Below are positions 21,601 through 33,900 of a stretch of DNA of 64,000 nt, piece by piece. The DNA is from Enoplolaimus lenunculus (lineage: Eukaryota; Nematoda; Enoplea; Enoplida; Thoracostomopsidae). How positions within the stretch are numbered: the stretch's first letter is position 1; every line of letters starts with the position of its first letter. The translations under genes and the position numbers were made by a program. The notes below the pieces were generated by a model that saw only the letters and a list, made by a program, of their open reading frames with translations, was not told the origin of the DNA and did no database searches. The stretch spans positions 62,001-126,000 of the forward strand of contig JASANG010002634.1 in NCBI GenBank assembly GCA_030248215.1, written 5' to 3'.

Positions 21601-24600
21601 GAGAAGTTATTATATTTCAGGTTAGAATTATGCCAAAGCACCAGCAGTGAAACTGTAATTCCTGTTAAAGTGCCAATTTAATGCTTAGATTTAGGTATAT
21701 ATCCACAAAATCTCCTATGTAAATCCGGTGTTCCAAGAACTGGTACACATCGGCGTTACGCGGGATTTTATAAATGAAAGGTTTATCTTCTTTAAACATT
21801 TCGAACCGTCTTTTCTTGTTTTGCAAACTGAAGCAGTATCTAAAACCCCGGTACCAAACTCTAAAACGCGGTCTATCCCCGAACCACCCTTAAAAGCTAC
21901 GTTCATTGTTAAACGTCTACTTTCAAATTTACCCTATTCAAAAGCTTTCAACCAGACAAACTCTTCAACCAAACTTCAAAAAGCAAACACCTATACATCT
22001 TAAAAACCGCCTTGACGAAAAGTTTGTACCCAAAACAGATGTCAAAATAAATTAATATTGACGCATTCAGCTTAAAGATGTTAGCTAAAAATAACACACA
22101 AAGCCACTCTACTTGTACAGCTTGTACTCAATGCAATTTTTACAATATCATGCGTACACCAGGTGACTTTAGAGCGAGTAGTGTGCAGCGCACTAAAACT
22201 TTTTTGGCTTCAGCGCGCTGTTCACTACCCCCTGAAAAGTCACTTGGTGTACGCATGATATTGTGGAATTTCCATAAAGCTATACATTCGCCAATACCAC
22301 ATGATTTATTATTTAAAAGAACAGCCAAAGACCAGAAACCGCAGTTATGAAACGGAACATAAAACATGTGACATTTACAATTTTTCACATGCATCATTTA
22401 TGGCCGTGCCCTGTGAAAAATTTACGACCCAAATTTTAAACTGAGTTCCAAAAATCCAACGCTCTGCAAACGTCAATAATTATCACGAACCCTGACTCGA
22501 CGACACGTCTAGGGTGGCGCTATACTTTTGATGACATCCGACGCCGTCCGTCACGATCCTGAGCCGTATGTTTGTCGTGCTGTACCGTCCGTCGCCATCC
22601 GTCCGTCAACGTACGTCACCTTGTGGTATCGTACGTGAATTACGCACGTCGATACCGTATGGTTGCGGATGGGTGTTGCACGACAAATATAGCGCCACCT
22701 TAACCTATACTTATTTAGTTACATTCACGTAAGATACATCAGGGTGACGGAAGGCACCGCACGACAAGTATAACGCCAACCTTAATCCGTACTTATTTAA
22801 ATTTCCAAGTTACCACGATACTAAGTAAAATTTAACATTGCAAAAAAACTAGGTATGTATTAAAATTAAAAAAAAAGACAAAAATAATGGTGCAAAAGCG
22901 GTACGTACCACAAAACCTGGTGACGAGTATAGGGGACGCATCCATAATTTCATTTCAATAAACAAATAGCCTCATACCGAACGAACAAAATATCTCGACT
23001 CCGCAATTGATTTCAAAGTCTGTATTTTCGGCCCATGTTACTTTAAGGGGCGTCCAGGTTTCTGGCGGGTCTATAAAAGACTAAAATTTTAGATTCTAGA
23101 TTACATTTTTTGCTTAGGCTTAGGCTTAAGAACACATTTTTGCAACGCTTAGGCTTTAAGCGTATGCTTAGGAATACGCTTAATCTACAACATTGGCCGT
23201 GTTTTCTATCGTCTGATGAAATTCCTGCGAATACATCGCCCTATTTCAGCTTGCATACCCAATGCAGCTAAATAAAAATGTAAACAAATTGCTAAGCCAA
23301 ACAGGTAGCTTAGAAAAAGTCTTACACAAAATAATACGCCTCAATCTCTTCAGTTGAATCCATGAATATCACCTGTATTACTTGAACTTCTGGCCAAAAA
23401 CATATCGCTAAACTCAAAAACAACTTAAACAAACAGCCAAACCTACAGTCAAATATATTCTCAAAAGGGCCTAGATCAGGGGCAGAACGTTTTTCTGTGG
23501 GACTAGAATAGAGTAAAGTTTAAGCTTTAGACTATTAGGCTTAGGTATAAGCGCGTTCTTACGCTTAGGCGTTAGGCTTAGGAATATGCTTACTACTGTT
23601 TCGCCTTTGTTCATATAATACATTAGCCTTCAAAATCAACTCTAATTTCACGAATAAATTTTCGTTCAGAATTTTAATAAAAATTCAAAGAAGTTGCAAA
23701 AAGGAATAGCAAACATACCAAAAAAACGGATATTGATTAAAAATACCGGAAACGGAACTTAAGCATAACGTTGTAAAACTAGTGTCAACGCTGTTTACCG
23801 AAGCGATACGTATATCCATAGCAGCAAACTGTAGTGACCCTAATAAGAAGAGGTGGCTAGATGCCTGCTCATTTATTTCGCCAATACAGTGGGTACCCCA
23901 CTCGCTATACGTATCCGGACTGTTATTTATTTTTAAGTTAAGCTCCAGTTATTTGGATCACACCTTTTTAGCTGATGCCAGCAGTCCTGTAGTCAGAAAG
24001 GTATGAAGGGACCACTCTGAAACAATAAATTATGCCCGCAACAAAATCTAAGCCGCAAGTGTAAGCCCAGTGAAATCAAGAAAATATGCCTCCGAGGAAT
24101 ATTACGACACCCTCCCCTGGCATCTCAAGTTAGCTTCAGGCCTGTATGCCATCCATTTTCTATGGTTTAGTTCACTAGTAAAGGCATATACTTATAAGAC
24201 TTGAGTATGATGCGAGGCAACATTGAGTGATGAATCAAATTCTATACTGAACTTTAAATTGGGTCCAGAAAGCATTTACATGATCTATTAGGGTTTTTGA
24301 TGCTTTTATGGTCTAATTAGTAATTTTGAACCATATCCATTTACAGATTCTAAGCACGTACAACTCTGAAAGTAACCCTAAGCTAAAAATTAGTCTAAAG
24401 TCTATTAAAGTCTACGCTATTTCTGTCACCGGAAACAGGACATCCGATGTTACCCTGGCAGACAGCACCGCAACCAGAATTTCTTCGCAGAAGGCGATGA
24501 ATATTTCCAAAGAGAGCAACGAAAATTTTCTCTATTATAAAATTTTTTAATTCAGTAGAAAAACATTTTTGCCAGGGCGTGTCGATGCGAATCACACTAT

Positions 24601-24810
24601 GACGTTCCCTCTGTTCTTCCGTATAGTTGCGGGGCTGTTGATAGATGTTACTTGACCTGTTGTGTCAGCGGTTTTCGTTGGCATTTGACTCGTATCAGGA
24701 AACGCGACACGTTTGTTGAATAAATTTGATCCACTTGTCCGATGTCCCAGTTGCGCACCGCTGTACTGAAACGTTGGCGGATCATTCCAGCCGGGTGGTC
24801 GTTGCGCCAT
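18699..24810 (-). CDS. SRA1: SRA1 family protein (3' partial)
   Basis: SRA1-family proteins are small; in vertebrates they accompany the SRA coregulator RNA, and they share a helical domain with the C-terminus of SEC31. Exons on the minus strand: 24652-24810, 19458-19886, 19250-19424, 18699-18769; all junction phases agree, giving 278 codons so far. Exon 1 starts MAQRPPGWNDPPTFQY, carrying the family's GWNDPP motif, then NLFNKRVAFP. Exon 2 is Pro/Ser/Thr-rich and ends in the first helix of the SRA1 domain (QVEAVLSALVESLAGIQ). Exon 3 holds VIMEQW (family LQEQW). Exon 4 reads NWDEAYLIHTKLIVDHFDD, matching RWDAADDIHRSLMVDHVTE. The final exon was not found. Exon 3 is the weakest: it carries an extra 15 or so residues and another frame of it stays open. 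Intron 1 (about 4.8 kb) is full of repeats, and the exon 2 acceptor lies in a MITE end. Confidence 0.75.
20208..20550. repeat. AAAC/AAAT simple repeat
   Basis: An imperfect array of AAACAAAC, AAATAAAC and AACCAACC units in SRA1 intron 1. The long open frame on the minus strand across it is a by-product of the repeat. Confidence 0.95.
21350..21616 (+). repeat. 20-bp minisatellite
   Basis: About 13 tandem units of GAGAGGTTATATTTTTCAAC, very uniform with scattered single changes, in SRA1 intron 1. The flanking sequence GCCAAA(A/G)CACCAGCAGTGAAA followed by CTGTAATTCC occurs on both sides (21240-21277 and 21630-21670), so the array sits inside, or between copies of, another repeat. Because three units equal 60 bp, an open frame runs through; it is not a gene. 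Confidence 0.95.
22141..22265. mobile_element. Palindromic MITE, ACAATATCATGCG ends
   Basis: About 125 bp with inverted ends of roughly 28 bp: ACAATATCATGCGTACACCA on the left and TGGTGTACGCATGATATTGT on the right. A single related end occurs near 33257. The target duplication is unclear and there is no coding capacity. Confidence 0.75.
22510..22702. mobile_element. MITE with GGGTGGCGCTATA ends
   Basis: Flanked by TA, with ends GGGTGGCGCTATA and TATAGCGCCACCT. The interior is made of short CGTCCGTC, CGTACG and GGTATCGTACG blocks. A second copy of similar form is at 26183-26309, with GGGTGGCG and CGCCACCCT ends, and decayed pieces occur near 22740-22790, 29245-29365, 50960-51035 and 59675-59715. 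Confidence 0.65.
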
Positions 24811-25295
24811 TTTAATTGCAAAAACAACTGCAATCCAGCAAATTTGTACCTGGCAACGCAGCAGCTGCAAATTTAATGTAACTTACAGGTTTTACTGATG
24901 TTTTTATACAACTAAGCATTGAAAAGTATATATCACCAAGTGTCGATGATAAGCCTTTTATACACAAGAGCATTACAACTGACTGCACATGTTATTCAGA
25001 GTTGCGCACTTGTAAGGAGACAGCCCGATTTACAGCTTAGGCTTTGGTTGAGTTTAAGCTTTTAGGTTTAGTGTCTTAATATAATTAAAGCCAATGTTAC
25101 TTTGAGGGGCGTAAGCATCAGCAAAAGAAGAAGTCTATAACTTAGCTTTAACGACATCTTTTAAACAAAAATTCACTATCAAATTTGCAAGGATCGCTGA
25201 GAAAAAGTTGATCGAGCAGTTCTGTTCTCAGGCGATACCAAAGATAAACAGGTTTTTTGAGTTGTCAATATCAAACTTTAATTTCTATACAACCA

Positions 25296-25607
25296 GCACC
25301 GACCGGAGGTTAAAATACCGGTGCCGATCAACAAAACTTGCCGGAGCAGGAGGTGACGCGAAATTAGATAGTTAAAGCAATGATTGGTTAATTTTAGCAA
25401 ATATCCATAAAGCGTTGTCAAAAATTCAGGTCAAGGTTTGATTTTAAGAAATCGCGGCAATTCGTTCTCAAAACAGTGGTAACGCTCATAGCCAAACACA
25501 TCGCCCGATACAAATTTTGTAAAACTATGAAAAATTTTCCAACCTATGTTGCCGGAACCCCAGGCAGAAATTCCACCGGAGCAGGAAGCAGACCTCCAGT
25601 TGTACCC
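25296..25607. mobile_element. Decayed hAT-like MITE, CCGGAGCCGG subfamily
   Basis: It shares the interior of the 10683-11044 element in the same order: GACCGGAGGT, AACAAAACTTGCCGGAG, GGTTAATTTTAGC, then GGAAGCAGACCTCC near the right end. The terminal bases are eroded and no target duplication is visible. Confidence 0.65.
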
Positions 25608-26182
25608 TACCCTGTTAACCGTTTTACGATTCGCTCCTATATATACTCAAAACCGATACGCTCTTTATCAAAAAACTCAAATATACCATAATTCAAATAC
25701 AACAAACTTTAGTCATAAAATTAAAATAATGCACCACAGGATTGAAAATACTTATGAGCGAAGCACCTTATTAAAGTCCAAAAATATTTATATACAATAA
25801 AATCAGGCATAGCACAAAAATGAATATGAGTAAAGTACATATGGCCAAAAATCATAGAAATTACATTATCAACAAATATAAGCATAACACCAAAAAAATA
25901 AACTACGCCTTAGACTTTTAACCTCGTCCGAAATTTGCTAATTTTAACAAAAAAACAACTGTTAACTGTGTAACACCTACAAAATAGAACAAAATATATT
26001 ACAGACGTAAAACATAACAGGTTTAAGAGAAATAAAGTAACGCATTAAGTCCAAATCTGTCCACGTTCGTACCTACTGGGACATGGTCCGCTCGCCCAAA
26101 AAAGACTCCATATTCAAAACGTCGAGACTATATACCTTATTTGCGTAGTTCAACTCAAAACCTGAGCAACGACGTAAACTTT

Positions 26183-26309
26183 TAGGGTGGCGCTACGCCG
26201 TCCAGTACCGACCATCAACGTGAATCGTCTTGCGATATCGTGCGCAAATTACTCACATACGATACGGTATGGTGAAGCACGGCGCCGCACAAGCATACCG
26301 CCACCCTTA
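26183..26309. mobile_element. MITE with GGGTGGCG ends, second copy
   Basis: TA-flanked, GGGTGGCGCTACGCC at the left and CATACCGCCACCC at the right, with the interior TATCGTGCG and CGATACGGTATGG blocks also found in 22510-22702. Confidence 0.6.
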
Positions 26310-26644
26310 CACTCAGACCGCTACATAATGTCACTATTATTTGTAGCTTAGCCAAAACAAAAATATAAAAATACAATACCAATAATTATATACTACATAA
26401 AAATAAACAAAGCGATTATCAAACATCCATACATATCACACAGTTCAATTCTTTTAAAATAATATCAAATATTCTACGTTCGGTGCTAGCGAAAATTTCA
26501 AATCAAAAGAATGTTTAGCAAAAACTATTTCGACACTGCAGATTCAGCAATTCCATCACTGCTTCCTATACAAAATTTTTAACTAATGACTCTGAGAAAA
26601 CGAGACTCGAAATTAAGTACTATAGGATTAAACGTTTGTAGCCA

Positions 26645-26990
26645 GGGATCGACCGGATATTAACTTTACCGGATACCGGAACCGATTAGTAAATTTTTAA
26701 CCGGAACCGGATGTCAACCGGGTATTTGAGCCGGGAAAAATATGTATTTACGGATTTAAGATTAATTTTTGGCTTGATTTTTCATTCCATATCAGTGTCC
26801 ACTATATACTTGTCCGGAATTGCAGTTGCTGCAAAATTATCTACTGTTTCGACATGTAAAAAGCACTTTTAAGATATTTGAAACCACAACCGCAAATATC
26901 CGGTAGGTTTATACTGGATGCCGGAACCGGATACGGGTCCCGATTTTTGCCGGATATTAAACCGAAACTGGAAATCCGGTCGACCCGTGA
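26645..26990. mobile_element. MITE-like element with CCGGATATCCGGT modules
   Basis: It starts CAGGGATCGACCGGATATT and ends AAATCCGGTCGACCCGTG, inverted to each other. Both subterminal parts are rich in CCGGATACCGG. Relatives occur at about 1180-1945, 35755-35890 and 38400-38705. The CAGGG/CCCGTG ends suggest the same hAT-like group, but no 8-bp duplication is clear. Confidence 0.6.
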
Positions 26991-27384
26991 GCATGCACAC
27001 CTAATAGACCACCTTACTTTATGCTTTGACGTTTATTTTTTAAATCGCAGTAACTGCATACATCGCCATCACTCCAAATCCCACCAAGACCAGACAAAAT
27101 ACTGACAATTGACCATGGGGAAGCGATAAAAACTTACAAACAACATAAAAAATTTACAACAAAAAATAATTGCATAGTACATACGATTACGACAAAAACA
27201 TGAATACAACACGAGAAATAGCGAATCAAAGGTTGAATCGCCACGACGTACATCATTTAAATAGCCAATGAAACCATGCCAAGTAACTATTTTGTTTCAT
27301 ACTAATTAGCCAACCAAAGCCAAAGGGCTCGTATTCTCAACTATGTACATATAGCATCTATCGAGATTTAGCAATAAATCTTGA

Positions 27385-27592
27385 AAAGGTGTTTACTATC
27401 ACCTCTCGGCGATAGGAGCTTGACGCCCGGATCAGAGCGTGCTCTCACGTCTTGTAGGCATTTCGCACGGCGCATACGTCTAACAATATAAAACACGTTT
27501 AATGCTATTTGCTGCGTGATGTTAGCGTAGTGTTCGGAAAAACATAACAGACAGTAATTGAAAATTTTTTCCATCAACCCTTTCCCACATCT
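27385..27592 (-). mobile_element. Remnant of tRNA-Gly-like piggyBac MITE
   Basis: On the minus strand it keeps ACAAGACGTGAGAGC, GGCGTCAAGCTCCTAT and GAGAGGTGATAGTA of the 263-bp family, and a CCCTTTCCCACAT terminus near 27580. The part with the B-box is missing. Confidence 0.6.
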
Positions 27593-27692
27593 GAGATCTA
27601 ATTTCAAGCTACGGCTCTAACTACGGACCGTCTGATCAGACTATGAGATGCGCTTACCATAACTATAGCTATCCAGAAGAGTTTAACACAAA

Positions 27693-27990
27693 TTAACCAA
27701 TCATAGCCATGAACGTCACCGTCGACATCCAAACAACCAATGATATGACTCCAATACGGGTTGCGCCATTCGTACATCCGCGATAACCGACAGGATTTTG
27801 AATCCAACACTTAATCACAGCTTTTTCAGCGTTACGAGCATCTGTAACGTCCTTAGGGTCTGCTTTATTGCGTGAGCGAAGGTCTAAATGATGTGCACCG
27901 TTTGGGATTGAAATCAACACGATTGAGTCCGACATTCCTTGTGTTCGAGTTAAGACACCGCCGCCGGACCACGGATCAAGGTGTCCATTG
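27693..27990 (-). other. PRCP: PRCP distal alternative last exon (hydrophobic tail)
   Basis: The acceptor TTGCAG is followed by CAATGGACACCTTGATCCG, which completes the Ser codon left by the 31369-31553 exon. It encodes NGHLDPWSGGGVL (catalytic Asp) and NGAHHLDLRSRNKADP (catalytic His), closest to vertebrate PRCP of the two versions. After an Asn/Gly/Ala stretch (CTNGATR) the protein ends in about 20 hydrophobic residues (IGVISLVVWMSTVTFMAMIG) and TAA. This looks like a membrane or GPI-anchor signal, absent from human PRCP; that role is inferred. Confidence 0.85.
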
Positions 27991-30900
27991 CTGCAAAATA
28001 AACACAAACAAAATAATATTAAGTTATTGAACAACAATTGCAAAACCGCAAATTTTTGTCAAATCTGTCTGTTGGCGATTAAGGTAATATGCCTTATGCT
28101 TGCTGCCGGTAAAGTACAGCATTCAACGAACGAGTTGAAGGAGTACAAATTTGCTCGGGACCTGTTCTATACAAAGGCAATACATCTATCAAACAGGGTG
28201 CAACTGGAATTACAATTTACCGGAACTGGAACAGTAATTTTAAAAAATTACCGAAAACAAAATCAAAAATAAAAAATACATGCCACCGAAAAATTCATTT
28301 TAAATTTCTTTTTTGAATTATTATTGTGAAATACCCTAGTTTGAGACAGGTATTCACTTTATCTGCTGTATTTTAGATTTGCACAATCCACGGAAACATT
28401 TGCTCGGAACCTGTTCTATACAAATGCTTCAAAGGGAAAATAACTATCAAACAGGGTGCAACTGGAATTACAATTTACCGGAACTGGAACCAATACCAGA
28501 GTTTTTAATTTCTCTCCGGTTTCACCCAGCTATCAAATCAAGTTTTCAAATTTTTTTTCAACCTCGAAATCGCTATGTAGGATTGCGAGATTTCAAGGAA
28601 CAACGTTCACCCTCTCATTATTTAATAATGCTTGATTCTACCCAAATTACGCTGCTCACCCAATTACGTCCCCAATATTAGGTCCAGACAGTTTGCAACC
28701 AAATTTACCAAACTAAGCGACACCAGGCGTGTATTCATGCCAAGGAGTGCCAGAAAGGCATAAACCAGCAATCGAATCCATAAACCAAAAAGTTTTTCAA
28801 ACATTTCACTACCTTGTTTTTCGTTTCACCCACCAAGATCGTCCCAGTTCTACATTTATCTGCCACAAAACCCTTTGCAATTCCAAATGCTCACTACACA
28901 CCTGACAGACGGTACAGCCAGCCAACCAACGTCTAAGCCCTAAATCTCTGTTTATCGGCGAATTGTTTACAAAACGCACCACAACCTACATAAACAGGAC
29001 AGGGTATGCAAGCTCAAACCATTAATATTATTAAATCCGTACTTACGCCAAAAAAACATCGAATGTTTACAATATTTCGTTTAAAAGGAACTTAGTTATC
29101 ACAGCAATTAGCACAAAATTAGATAAACAAAAAATATTATGTCGAAATGTTTACATCAATATTTGCACTACTATACTACATAGCAAACAAAAGTTGCCTA
29201 AATACGTAAACAAACCACGCATGGCGTACAAAAATAATAAGGATTGCGGTGTAACTTTTGATAAATATATTAATATTGTTTTGGTGCTGTATAGCAACTC
29301 GCGTACGACGCTGCGTGGTGCCTTACGATAGCGTACAGTATCAAAATGTATCACGCCACCATAGAACCCAAAGTGGATTATTTTTATCATTTAGAGCTCA
29401 TTACACTGCTGCGGCAGAACTGTGACTCCAGCATTATTACACCATCATAATAATTTAATCAGCCATGTCACAAACACTGTGATGATAATTTAATCAGCCG
29501 TGTCACAAACACTGTGTACTATATCATAATCTTAGTAGCTCTCAGGTTTTATTTCAAGCTATGGGGCGTCCAACAAAATTGTACAAAATTCTTGAGGTGT
29601 GCGAAACATTATTTCAATCTGCAAGGATGTTAATTATAAGTATATTTTGGCGCATCAATCTTGCTAATACAGTTAAACCCGAATTATATTTAGCGGTAAT
29701 TTCAACATAAATCCCCATTCACACGTGCAAGGTTTTACAACGAGAACTCGCTGCTGCAACTTGCACGAAATAGGTACTTGCAGCTGCAAATATTTTCAAA
29801 GGTACATTCCGATTGACCAATCAAACTGCCGATGCCAGACATTCAAACGACTTGCAGCTGCGTTCACAGGTGAGAATTAATTACATACCAAATTATTCCA
29901 GTGAATAATTTGAAGCTGCAAAAATTTCAAAGCTCTTTGTGACCAAAGTTGCGCGATCTAGTTGCACGTGCAAGTTGTTGCTGCAAAAACTTGTACATGT
30001 GAATAGTGCTTAAAACATATTAAATTTAAAAAAGTCGAACAAACCGCGCAAGTACGTATTGCTTAGAAAAATAACAAAAGCGTTTATAGGAAAAATAATC
30101 AAGACAGATTCAACTGAAACACTGTGTGCGAAAGTCTGTGTGAAAAATAAAAAACGACAGCCGAAAATTAGGTTGCGCGTTGTCGCACTAACTTTCGAAC
30201 AACTAACAAACCCTGCAGTAGTTAAGATAACGAGATCATTTTGAAAATGGCTTCGAGCCTAAAACTATCTACAGATACTTTGTGTTCTAAAATAGCCTAT
30301 TAGCCACATTGAAATATACTTACCTTACTATGTTTAGCGAACAGAAATTTCGGTGCCCGATTCATTTTGAGCTTATAATAACGTGACACCCATTTCGTCA
30401 TTATTGTGAGCTGTTTACGACGCACAGAGGTTATCTCAGGGGTATCACGCGGATCTGATCCACGTAGATCATAATGATGCGCACCAAGATTGATCAGCAT
30501 TGTGTAGAGTTCAGCAGAGCTTGCCACGGTGCGAGGCAACGACAGAACACCGCCACCGGACCACGGATCAAGTAATCCATTGCTGCACAACAAATATGTA
30601 GTATACGGCCGGATTAAAGCACGCGCGGTGTAACAACAATCCATATCAGTATAATAAGGTCGGCCACGATGTTTAGGCGCTATAGGCGCCATTTTAAAAT
30701 TGATCACGTCCGACAAAAACTTAATTTTTCCATAACAGAAACACGAAAATGAAATATTTTCTATCGCGTAGTTCAGCGCCTACAGGACGCGAAATCTGCC
30801 TTCGATGGTTTATTTTCGGCGATAATCAAAGTTTATATACTATACTAATTAAATCTATTTCATTTGTCGTCCTTAATTGAACAACCTTTAAAAAGGCTTC

Positions 30901-33900
30901 TTAAAGATTAAAAAATTAAAACGACCAAGATTTAACAGTATCAGAAAATCGTACCGTGCTCCCAGGTACATGCTTACGCAAAAGGTACATAAAATTTGAA
31001 GTTTAGAGTATTTTGCTGGCCCCAGCATCGGGTAAAATCTTGGCCCCTGCCTCGGCTAAAAGCCCCGGGACATCTCTAATATATAATATATATTACACAT
31101 ATTAATATATTGATAAGAATGCAAACGCAAGCGCTTTACGCGAAAAAGCCAAGTCAGGCACACCTACACAAACCTATTTAGCAAGCAATGATAAAACTGT
31201 TCTAATTTGAACAAAAAAAACGTATTTTTTCTAACTTGATTTGCGGTAAATTCCCAACTCTCATAGAATTTACATCCATTCGATAAAACATTAAATATAT
31301 ACACATTTTACATCCATCATAAACGCAAATCTAATGATTACGCATCTTTCGGGACTGCTCAACCATACCTGAATATAATATTACTCGCTGAACTCAAATC
31401 GGTGCCCCAGTAATTCGTGGTGGCCCAATCCCTACGAGGTCGGATCCCGTATGTTTGGAAACATCCGTCTGAGAACGCCGTAAAATTCCACGGCTGTACA
31501 AAGAACATATCAGTGCCGTTCTGACACATTGGCATTACCATTTCTGTACAGCTCTATAAACAGTCAAAATGTAATGAATGGTCCAGCTGCTTGCAAAGTT
31601 GAAACATTGCTCTCAGATAAAAAACTAACAAAAATTTGACTAAATTCGTATGACGTAATTTTATGTATAACTAAACTAATTGGGTAAAACATCCTGACGT
31701 TATCGCTATACCGTAACTGCACTCTGTTAACGGTCCAAAGTAGCATTGGAAATACTGACGGCACATATTCGGGAGTCTGCTATTTGAGCTTTTTTTTTGA
31801 AAATTTTCAGAGTTTTAGCAGCCAAGTTGGGTAAAGGTTCAAAATTAAAAAATATAACCTGACGTAGCTTCCATTCGCTACGGTACTTACAACCATGGTG
31901 CAGCCGGAATTCCACTTTCGGTACCGGCATTTTTCTACCTTCCGGTTCCGGTAAATTTTTACCGTAATTAAAAATACCCGTATTAAATTTCAGCCCGTAG
32001 AAATTAAGATATTTTACTAAATCTTGACAATCGCCGAAAATAAACCATCCAAGGTAGATTTCGCTTCCGTGGATTATGAAAATCTAAAATGCAGCAGATT
32101 AGGTCAATACCTATCTTATCTTCAACTAGGGTAATTCATCAATAATATTGCAAAAAAGAGAAAATTAAACCGAGTTTTTCGGTGGCATGTATTTTTCATT
32201 TTCCGTTTCCTGTTCCGTTTCCGGTAGTTTTTTCAAATTCCAGTTCCGTAAATAATAATTCTTGTTGCACCATACTTACAGCCGCAAAACTAGTTTTTCC
32301 ACGGCTTGAAAATTTCCGCCGGGGGGCGTTTCCTTTGGCCCCCAGGAGTTTCCCGGGCGGCAGCTACTTTTGCTGGGGGGCAGTTTTCCTGGGCGGCCCC
32401 CAGATGATTTGGGGGTCCTGGGGGCAGGCTTAAAATTTTGCAAGCCGACTTTTTGGACCATTTTTATATTCTAGATCGTGTTTCCAACTCAACTGAAGAT
32501 TACTCATCGCTCAATATGACAAAAAATTTTCCGCAAACGCTAATAACAATCATTTTAACTAACATTACTGTCAACTTTACCAGAAGTTGAAAGAAGCACA
32601 ATTATATAAAATATAGATAATCTATAATTGAAACTGTGATTAACATATATTTTATATATTAGATATAGCTTCGGTTTATCATAAGGCTCAGGCGGGTTGA
32701 ACGTGTTGCAGCAAGGTACTTTCGAATGCTGTATGCCCTGACCGGGGGGCGGCAAAATTTCCGCCGGGGGGGAATAAAAATTTCGAAAAGTGCTGCCCCC
32801 CGCTGTGGAGAAGCCAGCAAAACGCATCGCATAAAACCAGGCTAATTTTTCCAAGTGTTTGCGAAAATTTCACTTGTCATGACGGAATTGTTAGTTTAAT
32901 CCTGAAGTAAACAGTACACGTTTGATACGAAGCAAACTAACGAAATCAAGAAAACGACATCCTGCAAAATCAACTTTTGCTTATACGGACGTTTGCTGCC
33001 ATCATATCAAAAAACTTTTTCACCCTAACAATCGGAAAACCACCTCACAAAATCGTAGGTTCATAAAAACTCGCCTGATAATTCCAGCCATCATCGCTTA
33101 AAGCGCCAGTAGTCACCGTACCCACATCATAACAACTAGCCATCCCTGTATAGTTTTGAAACACGCCAACGCCTTTGACGACCGCTTGTATAATTTCATC
33201 ATCACTTGTTGGATTTCCTTTGACCATCAGGTCACATGCAGCCTATAACGCAACTTGCACAATATCATACGTACATCTAGAACTTTTTGACCGAAGCATC
33301 AAAGCGATGTCTACTGAAGCTGTTTTAGCTACAGTAACCATCATAATATACAATATGCTGCATAAACTAATTAATTCAACTCATTTTTGAAACTAACTAC
33401 TAGCGAAATTTTAATAATTACAAGAGTTAAAATCAAATACTGCCAAAAACGTCCGCTTCTGATGCGTTTCATTTTTAGCCACATTTTGACGAAAAATGTT
33501 CTTAACACAGCACATAACATAAAGACAGCTACGCAAAAAACATAAACTGATTTAAATTTTAGAAGTGTTAGGCTCTAACGGCTGTAGTACTTAAGCGCGT
33601 CCGCCCCGTTCAGTACAGAGCTGGTTTGCCCCAAAGGCCACAATTTTAACATCCCGAATATTCTTGCTTACCTTGACCGGAAACCCAGGAACTGGTCTTA
33701 GAAAGTCGTTTTCATATGGGTAATCAACCATTGCCATATATGTCCAAGTCCCTTGTAGATAATTGAACAAATTATCAACATCCGAAGCGTTCTTGATAGT
33801 GCTGTTAGGACAGAGATTAAACTGTGTGTTTAACCAGTCACGACCTTCACCTATAAAAATTTCTATTGAGTGTTAACAAGGGCAACACATTTGTTTCGCA

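Larger units (their letters stand above)
24811..27692. other. SRA1-PRCP spacer
   Basis: This region lies between the 5' end of SRA1 and the 3' end of PRCP, both on the minus strand, so it should contain the SRA1 promoter. It is AT-rich and holds a decayed CCGGAGCCGG MITE (25296-25607), a GGGTGGCG MITE (26183-26309), a CCGGATATCCGG element (26641-26995) and the third piggyBac MITE remnant (about 27385-27592). No exon is recognised. Confidence 0.6.

Noticed and set aside
21278-21625. 115-codon frame with REVIFFNERLYFST repeats
   Set aside because: It is a by-product of the 20-bp minisatellite.
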